DNA of 64,000 nucleotides from Staphylococcus chromogenes (GTDB taxonomy: Bacteria > Bacillota > Bacilli > Staphylococcales > Staphylococcaceae), in assembly GCF_029024625.1 (NCBI RefSeq), contig NZ_CP118953.1:1922001-1986000 (forward strand), in the 5' to 3' direction. Shown in pieces: positions 44,185-52,897 of this stretch; positions within the stretch are counted from its first letter, which is position 1; the number at the start of each line of letters is the position of its first letter. The translations under genes and the position numbers were made by a program. The notes below the pieces were generated by a model. It saw only the letters and a program-made list of their open reading frames with translations, made no database searches and was not told where the DNA came from.

Positions 44185-44258
44185 TCTTTACATCTCACTT
44201 TCGATTGCTAATGAATATTCTTATTATACCGCTTTTAATTTACGATTATCAACTCGCG

Positions 44259-45257
44259 TTATCGTGAGGTCTCAAAAATGGATTGCGTAAGGTGAGCGGC
44301 TTCTTGTTTATCTGTACATCCATAAATCAATAAACGTCCATCTTGAAAAAAGGTCATGGTATATTGTTTAAATTTCAATTGTTTAACAAATGGATTTTGT
44401 TGAATGATATGAATGTTCGGTGAAAGGTGACGTTGGAAATCTTTCGCATCAAATCGAACTTGAATCACACCTCCACACAAGACTTCCATCCGTGTTTTTT
44501 TCGCCTGCATTAAGCGTGTAAAATGACGTTCGCTACATACAGGACACGTCGGTTCTTTCAACTCTAAAATAGAAGTCGTTTTCATAGTGTCTTTATATAT
44601 ATCCACATATTTCATCGTATACGTAAAAGTCCCTGTCATTAAATAGTGCATTAATTCAGCCACAGCCATACTACTCGCGATATGCACTGCCGGAGGTAAA
44701 ACACCATGTACAGCACAACTTTCATAAGTTTCAGGGGGCTCTGGCATGAGACACTGCAAGCACGGACCATGCGCATCTATAGGAAACACACTCACTTGGC
44801 TACCGATGACTGCACTATAAATATATGGAATATTAAGGTATTGCGTCGCTTCATTCACTAAAAATCGTGTCTCATAATCGTCCAAACCATCTAACACCAT
44901 ATCAGGTTGGGTCTCTTTCATAAGACATAGGATATTTTCAGAAGTCACTTCAACATTTAATGGGATGATATTCACTTCATGATTCATTGCATGTAAACGC
45001 ATTTTTAACGCGCTTACTTTGGGACGCATCTCTTTAGCATCTTCCTCGATGTAACCACTTTGCCGATGTAAGTTCGAAAAAGTCACTATATCTTTATCAA
45101 TGAGTGTGAGTTTGCCCACGCCACATCTTGCAAGTTGTTCTGCAATCCCACTCCCTAAAGCCCCTACTCCCACTATAAGGACATGTAGCTGCTGGAGTTT
45201 GTTTTGCGTTTTCAAACCAAAAGCCGGGTACTTTATTTGTCTATCATAGCGATTCAT
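44259..45257 (-). CDS. thiF: Sulfur-carrier adenylyltransferase ThiF
   Basis: The 332-residue E1-like protein has GVGALGSG for ATP, DKDIVTFSNLHRQ, zinc-binding CLQC and CPVC pairs, and the catalytic-cysteine region YESCAVHG. It adenylates the C-terminal Gly of ThiS so that sulfur can be loaded. MoeB/HesA are close relatives, but its place after thiG fixes the call. It overlaps the thiG stop by one base and is the last gene of tenI-thiS-thiG-thiF. No rhodanese domain is present. Confidence 0.9.
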   Translation of the reverse strand: MNRYDRQIKYPAFGLKTQNKLQQLHVLIVGVGALGSGIAEQLARCGVGKLTLIDKDIVTFSNLHRQSGYIEEDAKEMRPKVSALKMRLHAMNHEVNIIPLNVEVTSENILCLMKETQPDMVLDGLDDYETRFLVNEATQYLNIPYIYSAVIGSQVSVFPIDAHGPCLQCLMPEPPETYESCAVHGVLPPAVHIASSMAVAELMHYLMTGTFTYTMKYVDIYKDTMKTTSILELKEPTCPVCSERHFTRLMQAKKTRMEVLCGGVIQVRFDAKDFQRHLSPNIHIIQQNPFVKQLKFKQYTMTFFQDGRLLIYGCTDKQEAAHLTQSIFETSR

Positions 45258-46024
45258 TAAAGAAACCCTAACCCTGTGGATGGACTTGATTGGACAGCAT
45301 TATAACGAATAGGAATACGCCCTGCTTCGTAACTAAGTCTGCCCGCTTCAATGCCTTTTTTCATCGCTTCCGCCATTTTGACAGGGTCTTTAGCACGAGA
45401 AACCGCTGAATTTAATAAAATGGCATCTGCACCTAGCTCCATGGCTTCAGCGCAATCTTTCGCAGAACCTATGCCAGCATCAACAATGACAGGCACCTGA
45501 CTTTTTTCTATTATATAACGCAAATTGAGTGGGTTGCTAAGGCCGCGACCCGTCCCAATTGGAGAGGCCAGTGGCATAATCGCATGAACCCCCAATTGTT
45601 CTAAACGTTTAGCTAACACGACATCATCAGAAATATATGGGCAAACGATATAGCCCTTTTTCAACAAAATATCGCATGCTTTATACGTCTCAATCGGATC
45701 TGGTAATAACGTATCGTCATCGCCAATCACTTCAACTTTAATCATATCGCATATGCCAGCCTCATTCGCAATCTCTGCAATGCGCACAGCTTCCTCTGCC
45801 GATTTAGCGCCCGCGGTATTCGGAAAAGTGATAAATTGCTCTAAATCCACCTCAGCTAAAGGGTTCGGTAATGCTTCATCATATAAACTCATACGTCTTA
45901 CGGCGAAAGTTAAGACTTCCGTTTCTGAAATATGAATGGCTTTTTTTTGAACTTCAGCATTTTCAAACTTTCCTGTTCCTAAAAATAATCTTGAGTTAAA
46001 AGTATAATCCGCTATTTTAAACAA
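45257..46024 (-). CDS. thiG: Thiazole synthase ThiG
   Basis: The 255-residue TIM-barrel protein has [19 protein letters not shown] at the start, the Schiff-base lysine in [10 protein letters not shown], and [11 protein letters not shown] and [20 protein letters not shown] later. It builds the thiazole ring from deoxyxylulose 5-phosphate, ThiS-thiocarboxylate and dehydroglycine. It starts with TTG, with GGAGG 8 bases upstream inside thiS. Confidence 0.96.
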   Translation of the reverse strand: MFKIADYTFNSRLFLGTGKFENAEVQKKAIHISETEVLTFAVRRMSLYDEALPNPLAEVDLEQFITFPNTAGAKSAEEAVRIAEIANEAGICDMIKVEVIGDDDTLLPDPIETYKACDILLKKGYIVCPYISDDVVLAKRLEQLGVHAIMPLASPIGTGRGLSNPLNLRYIIEKSQVPVIVDAGIGSAKDCAEAMELGADAILLNSAVSRAKDPVKMAEAMKKGIEAGRLSYEAGRIPIRYNAVQSSPSTGLGFL

Positions 46025-46025
46025 C

Positions 46026-46226
46026 TTAACCGCCTCCTACAAATTCTAAAATTTCAATCCGATCATTGTCTGAAAGAGATTGTTTATCCCATAAAGAACG
46101 TTTCACTACATGACCGTTTAATTCTACGACCATGCGTTTACTTTCTATACCGAATTGTTGAATGAGATCGAACACCGTTGCTCCTTCATTTAACAGTTGG
46201 GATTGCCCATTAATTTCTACATTCAC
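46026..46226 (-). CDS. thiS: Sulfur carrier protein ThiS
   Basis: The 66-residue beta-grasp protein ends EFVGGG. The C-terminal GlyGly pair is the sulfur carrier end, here with one extra glycine before it. I start at the GTG at 46226 (VNVEINGQ), with AGGGGGTG upstream, which gives the family's usual length. An in-frame ATG further upstream (46277) would add 17 residues and lies within tenI. It overlaps tenI by 17 bases. Confidence 0.9.
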   Translation of the reverse strand: MNVEINGQSQLLNEGATVFDLIQQFGIESKRMVVELNGHVVKRSLWDKQSLSDNDRIEILEFVGGG

Positions 46227-46809
46227 TGCCTTCACCCCCTTTTTCATACCATTGCTGAACAATATACTTAAATTCATCTAAGTTTTGATGAAACGCACTA
46301 CCAATCATCGCAATCCCCGAAAATTTACTAGGTATCTCTGCAACTGTTGTGTCATTAATACCGCCAATTGCGACGAGAGGAAAATGACAATTTAAAGCTT
46401 GTCTGACTTCACTCACCGTCCTTGGGGGCTGATTGTGTTTAGAGGATGTATTGAACAAATGGCCATAAAGTCCAAACTTTGCACCTTGTACTTTAGCAAA
46501 TTCAATAGCGCTTTCCGAGTGAACGGACATGCTTACTTCCCACTCTTCTACACGAAATGCAGTTGGCCATTCATATTCACGAAAATGTATACGTCTAATG
46601 CCCAATTGTTCAGCACATTGCACGTTAGAATGGATGATGATTTTTGACTTTGGAAATCCTTTATTTATTAATGTTGTAACCCAAATCTTTAAATCATCAG
46701 CTTCAGTAGGTGTCCGTAAGATGACTCCGTCGATATAGGGTTCAATTAGAATTAAACGTTGTTGATGATGACGATGTAATAATTCATATGGTGTGACTGC
46801 AATAATCAA
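46210..46809 (-). CDS. tenI: Thiazole tautomerase TenI-like
   Basis: The protein has 199 residues. This is a ThiE-fold TIM barrel with FGLYGHLFNTSSK and LVAIGGIND and GIAMIGSAF. It is first in a ThiS-ThiG-ThiF operon, which fits TenI (aromatisation of the thiazole) rather than true thiamine-phosphate synthase. The histidine in LYGH is in the area of the TenI catalytic histidine. It starts with TTG, with GGAGG 8 bases upstream. The expected thiO (glycine oxidase) gene is missing between it and thiS. Confidence 0.8.
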   Translation of the reverse strand: MIIAVTPYELLHRHHQQRLILIEPYIDGVILRTPTEADDLKIWVTTLINKGFPKSKIIIHSNVQCAEQLGIRRIHFREYEWPTAFRVEEWEVSMSVHSESAIEFAKVQGAKFGLYGHLFNTSSKHNQPPRTVSEVRQALNCHFPLVAIGGINDTTVAEIPSKFSGIAMIGSAFHQNLDEFKYIVQQWYEKGGEGSECRN

Positions 46810-46824
46810 ATTTTATTCCTCCAA

Positions 46825-46863
46825 TAAAAAAAGCTACTTTTCTAGACATAGAAAAATAGCTTT
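46825..46863 (-). terminator. Attenuator terminator of the TPP riboswitch
   Basis: AAAGCTA and TAGCTTT form the base of a nearly perfect 14-bp stem (TCTA/TAGA at the tip) with TTTTT on the minus-strand exit. It lies between the aptamer and tenI. Confidence 0.9.
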
Positions 46864-46879
46864 AATGCATGAATACGTG

Positions 46880-46971
46880 CCACTTTCCTACGCCAGCATT
46901 ATCTGGATCAGGTCCGGGAATTTTAAAATCACTATTTTAATCTCAGCCATTATTCATGGCACTTCCAGTGG
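46880..46971 (-). ncRNA. TPP riboswitch (THI element)
   Basis: On the minus strand, CCACT and AGTGG close the helix. GTGCC, GGCTGAGA, ACCTGATCC, TAATGCTGGCGTAGGAA follow in the order of the THI box, with the diagnostic CTGAGA and ACCTGATC present. Thiamine pyrophosphate binding would favour the terminator at 46825-46863 and stop tenI-thiSGF transcription. Confidence 0.95.
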
Positions 46972-46990
46972 AAACATCAATTATTTAATT

Positions 46991-47626
46991 TTATCGGCGA
47001 ACGTAACGTGCAAGATTGAGCACGTAACGGATGATTCTAAATAAGTTTAAGAATAAATTGAAACCCATTTCCCTTGGAGAATAGGCCCCTCTTTTCATTC
47101 TATTAAAATCATACAACGTATAAAGTAAAAAAAGCAACAAGCCAACCACAGAAATAAGTGTATGATATATCGGATTATGGATAAACCAACCGACTAAACT
47201 CGCGACAATTAATGCGACAAGCGTGACAAACAAATATTTTCCTAAACTAGAGGCATCTTTTATCATAAAGAAACCAATCATTCCAAAAATAATAAATCCG
47301 ACAATGGCTAAAAGAACATTTTTAAAGAAAACACTCGGTCCTAAATCTTGTAAAGCTACTGTAAAAGCCGCATAAGATAACAGTCCAGAAACGATTGTGT
47401 AGATATGTGACATGATGGGCCCACTAAATCGTGCCCTTTGTACAATCATCGTTAAGAGGATTAAAACAAGTAAAACAATAGACAAGGGTTTACGCCATTC
47501 AAGCGGCAAAAATTGTCCAAAATACGTGGCAATACCAAATATCACCCAATAATATGTGAAAAATAGCCAAACTTTTCCGTATTGAAATGGATGCTTCGAC
47601 ACCGATGGTCTTGTTTGAGCTGACAA
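46991..47626 (-). CDS. Bax inhibitor-1/YetJ-like membrane protein
   Basis: The protein is about 211 residues. Seven hydrophobic segments occur, and the end has the family pattern LYDFNRMKRGAYSPREMGFNLFLNLFRII (key residues D, N, R; polar pair in the last helix). Relatives are pH-gated calcium leak channels. I place the start at the TTG at 47626 because AGGGGGG lies 6 bases upstream. The TTG at 47650 is before that site. Confidence 0.78.
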   Translation of the reverse strand: MSAQTRPSVSKHPFQYGKVWLFFTYYWVIFGIATYFGQFLPLEWRKPLSIVLLVLILLTMIVQRARFSGPIMSHIYTIVSGLLSYAAFTVALQDLGPSVFFKNVLLAIVGFIIFGMIGFFMIKDASSLGKYLFVTLVALIVASLVGWFIHNPIYHTLISVVGLLLFLLYTLYDFNRMKRGAYSPREMGFNLFLNLFRIIRYVLNLARYVRR

Positions 47627-47793
47627 TACAATCCCCCCTTTTTGTTTCAAATTTACTATTTTATGCTAAAACAGTCTCACTATTATTACAACCATTTTAA
47701 TATTTTGTCTATCTTAAAATAGGGTATAGGTCTAAAGTCCTATTGTGTCACCAGTTGCAAATGCTCATTAAACTGAATTTTGTTTTTTACAAT

Positions 47794-47810
47794 ATTACAC
47801 ATTTGTAACA
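47794..47810 (-). promoter_or_regulatory. WalR-type binding site upstream of the LysM-CHAP gene
   Basis: On the minus strand TGTTAC-AAATG-TGTAAT matches every position of the WalR direct repeat TGTWAH-N5-TGTWAH. It lies about 100 bases before the translation start of a peptidoglycan hydrolase, the classic WalKR target class. It is inverted relative to the gene. Confidence 0.75.
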
Positions 47811-47907
47811 AGTCACATATCACCCCTCATTTTTGATACCATGTAAGAGAATCTTAAATACGTATCAAATTTATGAGAAACAAATTATGAAATAAGGGGG
47901 CAATACC

Positions 47908-48729
47908 TTGAAAAAATTTGCTTTTGCACTTACATTCACTTCTGGAGCAGCGGCATTACTCGTTCATCAGGATGCGGAGGCATCAACACAACATACGGTA
48001 CAATCTGGTGAATCTATTTGGTCTATCGCACAACAATATGGTGTTTCAGTAGATCAACTTACTCAAGACAATAACTTATCAAACCACATTATCTTTCCAG
48101 GTCAAGTATTGACGATTGGGTCAAGCAATGAGAATAATAGTCAAAATACAACAGCGCCTCAATTATCACAAGGTCAAACGCATACTGTACGTGCCGGTGA
48201 ATCTTTGGATATTATCGCTGCGCAATATGGCGTAACGGCACAAGACATCATGAATGCAAACCAACTTAATGGTTACCTTATTTTCCCTAACCAAACATTG
48301 ACTATCCCTGGAGGGTCAGGTGGTAATAGCACAACAATTTCTGGATCACCAAGTGGAACAACAACTCCAGATAGCGGCTATACATCACCAACATTTAATC
48401 ATCAAAACTTATATGACTGGGGTCAATGTACATGGCATGTCTTCAACAAACGTGCAGAAGCGGGACAACCTATCAGTACATATTGGTGGAATGCAGATCA
48501 TTGGGCAGCAAACGCTGCGGCTGACGGTTATACGGTCGACCACAATCCTACGGTCGGTTCAATCATGCAAAATTATGAAGGCCCTGTGGGACATGTCGCA
48601 TACGTTGAACAAGTGAACCCAGATGGTAGTATTTTAATTTCTGAAATGAATTATAATACACCTCCTGGTACTCCGGATTATCGTACAATCCCTGCATCAA
48701 TCGCATCATCTTACAATTATATTCATTAA
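47908..48729 (+). CDS. Secreted LysM-CHAP peptidoglycan hydrolase
   Basis: The protein has 273 residues. The signal peptide ends near AEAS (residue 26). Two LysM domains follow (about 28-71 and 90-133, each with HTVQSGES/HTVRAGES and QLN/IFPGQ). A Ser/Thr/Gly linker and a CHAP domain of about 110 residues come next, with the catalytic cysteine in DWGQCTWHVFN and histidine in GHVAYVEQV. It cleaves cross-bridges or amide bonds in peptidoglycan for cell separation, like Sle1 and SsaA. The start is TTG with AAGGGGG 7 bases upstream. Confidence 0.95.
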   Translation: MKKFAFALTFTSGAAALLVHQDAEASTQHTVQSGESIWSIAQQYGVSVDQLTQDNNLSNHIIFPGQVLTIGSSNENNSQNTTAPQLSQGQTHTVRAGESLDIIAAQYGVTAQDIMNANQLNGYLIFPNQTLTIPGGSGGNSTTISGSPSGTTTPDSGYTSPTFNHQNLYDWGQCTWHVFNKRAEAGQPISTYWWNADHWAANAAADGYTVDHNPTVGSIMQNYEGPVGHVAYVEQVNPDGSILISEMNYNTPPGTPDYRTIPASIASSYNYIH

Positions 48730-48778
48730 TTACATTTATTAAATTCTCTTCATCCACTGTTGAAGTATTTTAAATAAA

Positions 48779-48816
48779 AATAACGAGTGAGGCGTGGTCC
48801 TCACTCGTTATTTTTG
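48779..48816 (+). terminator. Terminator of the LysM-CHAP gene
   Basis: TAACGAGTGAGG and CCTCACTCGTTA make a perfect 12-bp stem with a TTTTT exit. Confidence 0.95.
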
Positions 48817-48918
48817 TTGATGAACAATGTGGAAAATCAATATCATAAAAGAAAATGTTATAAATGAAGGCTCTTCCCCTTCATTCCCCTTTGCCGGGTG
48901 TTTTTGACATAGAGAAAA

Positions 48919-48943
48919 GACAGGTGCTCTTATACCACCTGTC
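48919..48943 (-). terminator. Terminator of pitA
   Basis: GACAGGTG pairs with CACCTGTC, and the minus-strand exit is CTTTTCT. It is 13 bases beyond the pit stop. Confidence 0.85.
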
Positions 48944-48955
48944 CTTTATTAATAT

Positions 48956-49957
48956 TTATAAAAAGAGATTCAAGATAAGAAAAAATATAGCTGCAATCAC
49001 AGCGGTAATAGGCAACGTGATAACCCATGTGACAATCATACGTTTCGCTGTATTCCAATGTACACCTTTAATACGGTTAGCTGAACCTACACCTAAAATA
49101 GATGAAGATACAACGTGTGTCGTTGAAAGTGGGAAATGTAAATAAGATGCTGTGAAAATCGTTAAGGCTGAAGCTAAATCAGCCGCCGCACCATTAGCAG
49201 GACGAATTTTCATGATATTTCCACCTACTGTTTTAATAATGCGCCATCCTCCGACAGCGGTACCAATACCCATCGCAGCCGCACAAGAAATTTTCACCCA
49301 TAACGCAGGTTCAACATTCGTTTGGAGATTGGCCACAATTAAAGCCATCGTGATAATCCCCATAGACTTTTGGGCATCGTTTGTCCCATGTGAAAACGAT
49401 TGTAATGCTGCTGTGAAAATCTGGAAGAAACGGAAATTTTGATTTGTCCGTGCCAAATTTGCGTTTTTAAATACTTTTTTAACAATCGAATAGATAATAA
49501 AACCTACAATAAATGCAATCACAGGTGAGAGTAAAAGCACTAAAACAATTTTAGTGAAACCTTGAAAATGTAAAACACTGAATGAGCCCGCAGATGCAAC
49601 CGCTGAACCTGCAATCGCTCCAATTAATGCATGAGATGATGAACTTGGAATACCAAAATACCAAGTCACAAGGTTCCATACAATGGCTGCTAAAATGGCT
49701 GCTAATACTACCACTAAACCATTTTTAATTGTAAATGGATCGACGATATCTTTCGTAATTGTCGTTGCAACACCTGTAAATGTTAATGCTCCAATAAAGT
49801 TCATGATTGCTGCTAATAAAATCGCGTGTCTTGGTGCTAACGCACGTGTAGAAACAGCAGTGGCTACTGCATTTGCAGTATCGTGAAATCCATTAATAAA
49901 ATCAAACACTAATGAAAAGATAATAATAGCCACCGTTATCAGCACTAAAAATTCCAT
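48956..49957 (-). CDS. pitA: Inorganic phosphate transporter, Pit family
   Basis: The 333-residue, about ten-helix protein has the two inverted Pit signatures FDFINGFHDTANAVAT near the start and FSHGTNDAQKSMGI near residue 190, plus SSSHALIGAI and STTHVVSSSILG. It imports metal-phosphate with protons. GGAG precedes the ATG. It follows the DUF47 gene by 14 bases as in S. aureus pitR-pitA. Confidence 0.95.
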   Translation of the reverse strand: MEFLVLITVAIIIFSLVFDFINGFHDTANAVATAVSTRALAPRHAILLAAIMNFIGALTFTGVATTITKDIVDPFTIKNGLVVVLAAILAAIVWNLVTWYFGIPSSSSHALIGAIAGSAVASAGSFSVLHFQGFTKIVLVLLLSPVIAFIVGFIIYSIVKKVFKNANLARTNQNFRFFQIFTAALQSFSHGTNDAQKSMGIITMALIVANLQTNVEPALWVKISCAAAMGIGTAVGGWRIIKTVGGNIMKIRPANGAAADLASALTIFTASYLHFPLSTTHVVSSSILGVGSANRIKGVHWNTAKRMIVTWVITLPITAVIAAIFFLILNLFL

Positions 49958-49971
49958 AAGATTGATACTCC

Positions 49972-50589
49972 TTAGCTATTTTTCATAATAATTGTTTCAA
50001 AATTATTTGCTACTGTTTGACAACGGTCAGCAATATTTTCTAAGCTCTCATAGATGTCTTTAATTTTAATTAATGTCACTGGATCTGTTTCACTGTTGAA
50101 AATATGTTTAATCGATTGACGTAAAATACCGTCACAGTTTGTTTCATATTCTTTGATATTAATTGAATGTACGCGCATGTGAGATAGTTTTTTCTCAGTC
50201 ATTAAGCCAATCGCTAGCTTCATTTCACCGATTGCTTTTTGGATATTGTCTACGAATTCAGCCATATACTCATCTGTATATTCGATAGAATACATTTCGA
50301 ACATTGCTGATGTCTCCTCCATCGCATCTAAGACATCATCAATGGCATTACATAAAGACATAATATCTTCACGTTCAATAGGAGTGATAAACGTTTGGTT
50401 TAAGTCTGTAATGACTTGATGCATTAAATCGTCTCCATGAGATTCATACGTTTTGATATTATCTGCATATGTACGTAAATCTAAATGCGAGTTGAAATCC
50501 ATTTTGCCGAATTCTTCTGCAGCACGGTCAAGGTTATAAATCATATCCTCTAGGCGCTCCATAAACTTATCCTTCTTTTTTCTAATCAT
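49972..50589 (-). CDS. pitR: DUF47 (PhoU-like) family protein PitR
   Basis: The 205-residue, all-helical PhoU-like protein has AAEEFGKMDF, ESHGDDLMHQVI, REDIMSLCNAIDDVLD and ESLENIADRCQTVAN, the repeat elements of the DUF47 family. It pairs with the Pit transporter and likely controls its activity. I start at the ATG at 50589 (MIRKKKDKF), with GGAGG 7 bases upstream. The frame extends 6 codons further upstream without a ribosome site. It is the first gene of pitRA. Confidence 0.9.
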   Translation of the reverse strand: MIRKKKDKFMERLEDMIYNLDRAAEEFGKMDFNSHLDLRTYADNIKTYESHGDDLMHQVITDLNQTFITPIEREDIMSLCNAIDDVLDAMEETSAMFEMYSIEYTDEYMAEFVDNIQKAIGEMKLAIGLMTEKKLSHMRVHSINIKEYETNCDGILRQSIKHIFNSETDPVTLIKIKDIYESLENIADRCQTVANNFETIIMKNS

Positions 50590-51027
50590 TTGAAATCCTC
50601 CGTTCAACTGTCGTCCTATCCCTTTTGTAAAAACTTCGTTGATTTAATTATAAATCAATGTTAATTCTTTGTTAACTCATTTGAGAAAGCCAATGCTTTC
50701 CAAATGGGCAAAACTTTGAAATTAATTGAGATTATAAGTTTTCACTCAAATTTCATAATCCTATTTGAAAATAGCATAAATCTTACACTAGCTCAATTAA
50801 ATTTACAAAACCTTAACATTTCTATTTTATTATCGCTCTCATATTAGGATATTCCTTGAGTTGTATTTATAAAGATTTCTTATTTTTCAACTTTAAAGGG
50901 TAAAAGCGCAAGGGATATCAATGTTTTATCATAAAAACAAAATCTTCATAATTTACAGACTATTAATCATTTATTTTTATGACATTATATTTTTCTAATA
51001 ACAAAAACTTATCATTAAACTTAAAAT
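50590..51027. other. Intergenic region upstream of pitRA, with a promoter at its near end
   Basis: AT-rich and without a convincing ORF. The promoter and PhoP-like repeat are listed separately. Beyond them I see nothing recognisable until the oxidoreductase terminator. Confidence 0.4.
50647..50675 (-). promoter_or_regulatory. pitRA promoter with PhoP-like direct repeat
   Basis: On the minus strand TTAACA (50670-50675), 17 bases and TATAAT (50647-50652) form a near-consensus promoter. The -35 hexamer is also the first half of the direct repeat TTAACA-AAGAA-TTAACA (50659-50675), the spacing and sequence of PhoP boxes. If PhoP binds here it would cover the -35. Confidence 0.55.
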
Positions 51028-51060
51028 AAAAAACCAGAACAACTTTTGTACTGGTTTTTT
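51028..51060 (-). terminator. Terminator of the NmrA/SDR-like gene
   Basis: AAAAAACCAG pairs with CTGGTTTTTT around a 13-nt loop. It lies about 40 bases beyond the stop codon at 51102. Confidence 0.88.
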
Positions 51061-51101
51061 ATTCAGTGCTTATATGTTTTAAAGATGATGCGTCTTTCTT
51101 G

Positions 51102-52049
51102 TTATGATTCGTTCTCCTCTTGCGTCTCCTCTTTTTTGGTATAACTCAAAGGCTCTCCATTCAGTTGTCGGTGTTGCAATGTTTGAATGCGACATTTTGT
51201 ATCAAAACCACGAATCAACATTTGGTAAAAAGGCACTTGAATCATATACACAATTGGCCAAAATGCCTTAGGTATATAATCAAATAGGTGCACGACAATC
51301 CAATTAAATTGCGCAATATATCTAAATTCAATACATGCACGTTTTCCCTCTTTTGTATGTGAAATTGAGCTCTCAATTGCTACTAAACGATAAAAATGAT
51401 GATCCACGCGTTCAAGTTCGAAGGTAAATAAATGTTTATTATTTTTCTTCTTATAAAATTTGAAAACATCTCCTTCTCTAACTATTTTAACGCGTGTTCC
51501 TGTTGTTTGTGATAACCAGTGAGTCATCTGGTCGATACATTGATTTAAATCCCAATGCGGGGGTTTTGGAATATGATGCGCAATACGAATATCGTCATAT
51601 TTGGCTGCTTGAAATTCTACAGAAATATGCGGTCTATTGATACGTTTACTTGTCGCACGTACATGAACTCCTTGGGATTGGAGTTGTGTTAGTGTTTCTT
51701 GATCAAACTTGCTTCCTCGGACATATAATATTTCACGTCCTCCACATACTTTAGCGGCACGTCCAAAATTATCTGCTGCAATAATGTTCAGTTCTTTCGC
51801 AAGTGCGCGTGTCATTTTAGCAGAATGTTTTGTCGGATCAATAAAAAATATCGCAAGATCCATACCATTCATCGCATTTTGAACATCATAATAATTATAA
51901 ATATCTCCTTTTATCCATGTCACATTTTGAGTGGAATTCTTTTTAGGATATTTAGACATCGTGTAAATATCATAGTCAGGCGTTAAAGATTCAATTAAAG
52001 ATTTTCCAATCGTACCGGTTCCTCCGGCTAACAAAATTTTTAAACGCAT
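51102..52049 (-). CDS. NAD(P)-binding SDR/NmrA-like protein
   Basis: The protein has 315 residues. A Rossmann nucleotide site GGTGTIGKSLIE is at residues 9-20, and the following segments resemble atypical short-chain dehydrogenases (WIKGDIYNYYDVQNAM). The C-terminal half (about 165-300) is unlike the dehydrogenase core and has basic and aromatic character, perhaps a SRPBCC-like or ligand-binding part. No YxxxK catalytic pair is clear, so it may be a sensor and not an enzyme. AAAGGAG precedes the ATG. Confidence 0.75.
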   Translation of the reverse strand: MRLKILLAGGTGTIGKSLIESLTPDYDIYTMSKYPKKNSTQNVTWIKGDIYNYYDVQNAMNGMDLAIFFIDPTKHSAKMTRALAKELNIIAADNFGRAAKVCGGREILYVRGSKFDQETLTQLQSQGVHVRATSKRINRPHISVEFQAAKYDDIRIAHHIPKPPHWDLNQCIDQMTHWLSQTTGTRVKIVREGDVFKFYKKKNNKHLFTFELERVDHHFYRLVAIESSISHTKEGKRACIEFRYIAQFNWIVVHLFDYIPKAFWPIVYMIQVPFYQMLIRGFDTKCRIQTLQHRQLNGEPLSYTKKEETQEENES

Positions 52050-52161
52050 GGTGATGCTCCTTTCGAATAACTTTCTATACTTGTTAAAGTGCGTTACAAT
52101 AAATGATGGTATCTTATTCCCTTTTTAAAGAAGTGTAAAATGAAGAAATGGAGTTGGAAGC

Positions 52162-52668
52162 ATGTCTTTAGAAATTAGAGAAATTAGTATTAAAGACGTC
52201 GAGGCCTTTACAACCTTGATGCAACAAGTTTTCGAAGAATCAAAGTACATGCTTTATGATCCTGGTGAATATGTTCCGTCTCTTGAGTACGCTATTTCAA
52301 ATTTAGAAGAAGTGATTACTTCACCCCACTTAGCCATACTCGTTGCCGAAAAAAATGATATGCTCGTCGGATACATTACCATTGTCTCTAAACGCCTCCA
52401 TCGCATTGAACATAAGGCAAGAATCACTATGGGTGTTTTAAACCAAGAGCAAGGATTTGGTATTGGCCAATCGTTAATTCATGCATGTAAAAATTGGTGT
52501 AAAGCGCATGATATGTCACGTATAGAGCTCACTGTCGTCACAGACAATAAAGCAGCCGTTCACCTGTATGAGCGTGAAGGATTTAAAATTGAAGGCGAAT
52601 TGCAACATTCGCTTAAAATTGACACGCAGTATTTTAATGAATACCTTATGGCCTATCTCCTTGACTAA
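52162..52668 (+). CDS. GNAT acetyltransferase
   Basis: The 168-residue protein has GYITIVSKRLHR, the acetyl-CoA loop NQEQGFGIGQSLI and a terminal AVHLYEREGFKIEGEL, which resembles the RimI/phosphinothricin-acetyltransferase side of the family. The substrate is unknown. It is divergent from the SDR-like gene. Confidence 0.85.
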   Translation: MSLEIREISIKDVEAFTTLMQQVFEESKYMLYDPGEYVPSLEYAISNLEEVITSPHLAILVAEKNDMLVGYITIVSKRLHRIEHKARITMGVLNQEQGFGIGQSLIHACKNWCKAHDMSRIELTVVTDNKAAVHLYEREGFKIEGELQHSLKIDTQYFNEYLMAYLLD

Positions 52669-52823
52669 TCTCGTTTTATTTTAGCATTGCTCCATATTAA
52701 TACCTATTATAACTAAAATCATACAATCAAAATAAGTAGAGACATCAACCCTTTTATCTATTTGTTTACAAGTATACGTTAAAACCCAATCAAAAACTCT
52801 TTTTATTTAAGTTGTACTAAAAT

Positions 52824-52861
52824 AGCCATCAAAATTTATCTGAGGATAAATTCTGATGGCT
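52824..52861 (+). repeat. Dispersed hairpin repeat, copy 9
   Basis: AGCCATCAAAATTTA and TAAATTCTGATGGCT, with one mismatch in the stem. It lies between the convergent GNAT and esterase genes with the left flank AAGTTGTACTAAAAT. Confidence 0.9.
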
Positions 52862-52897
52862 TTCTCATTGAAAGAAGCACTAAGCCCCTATTTTATG

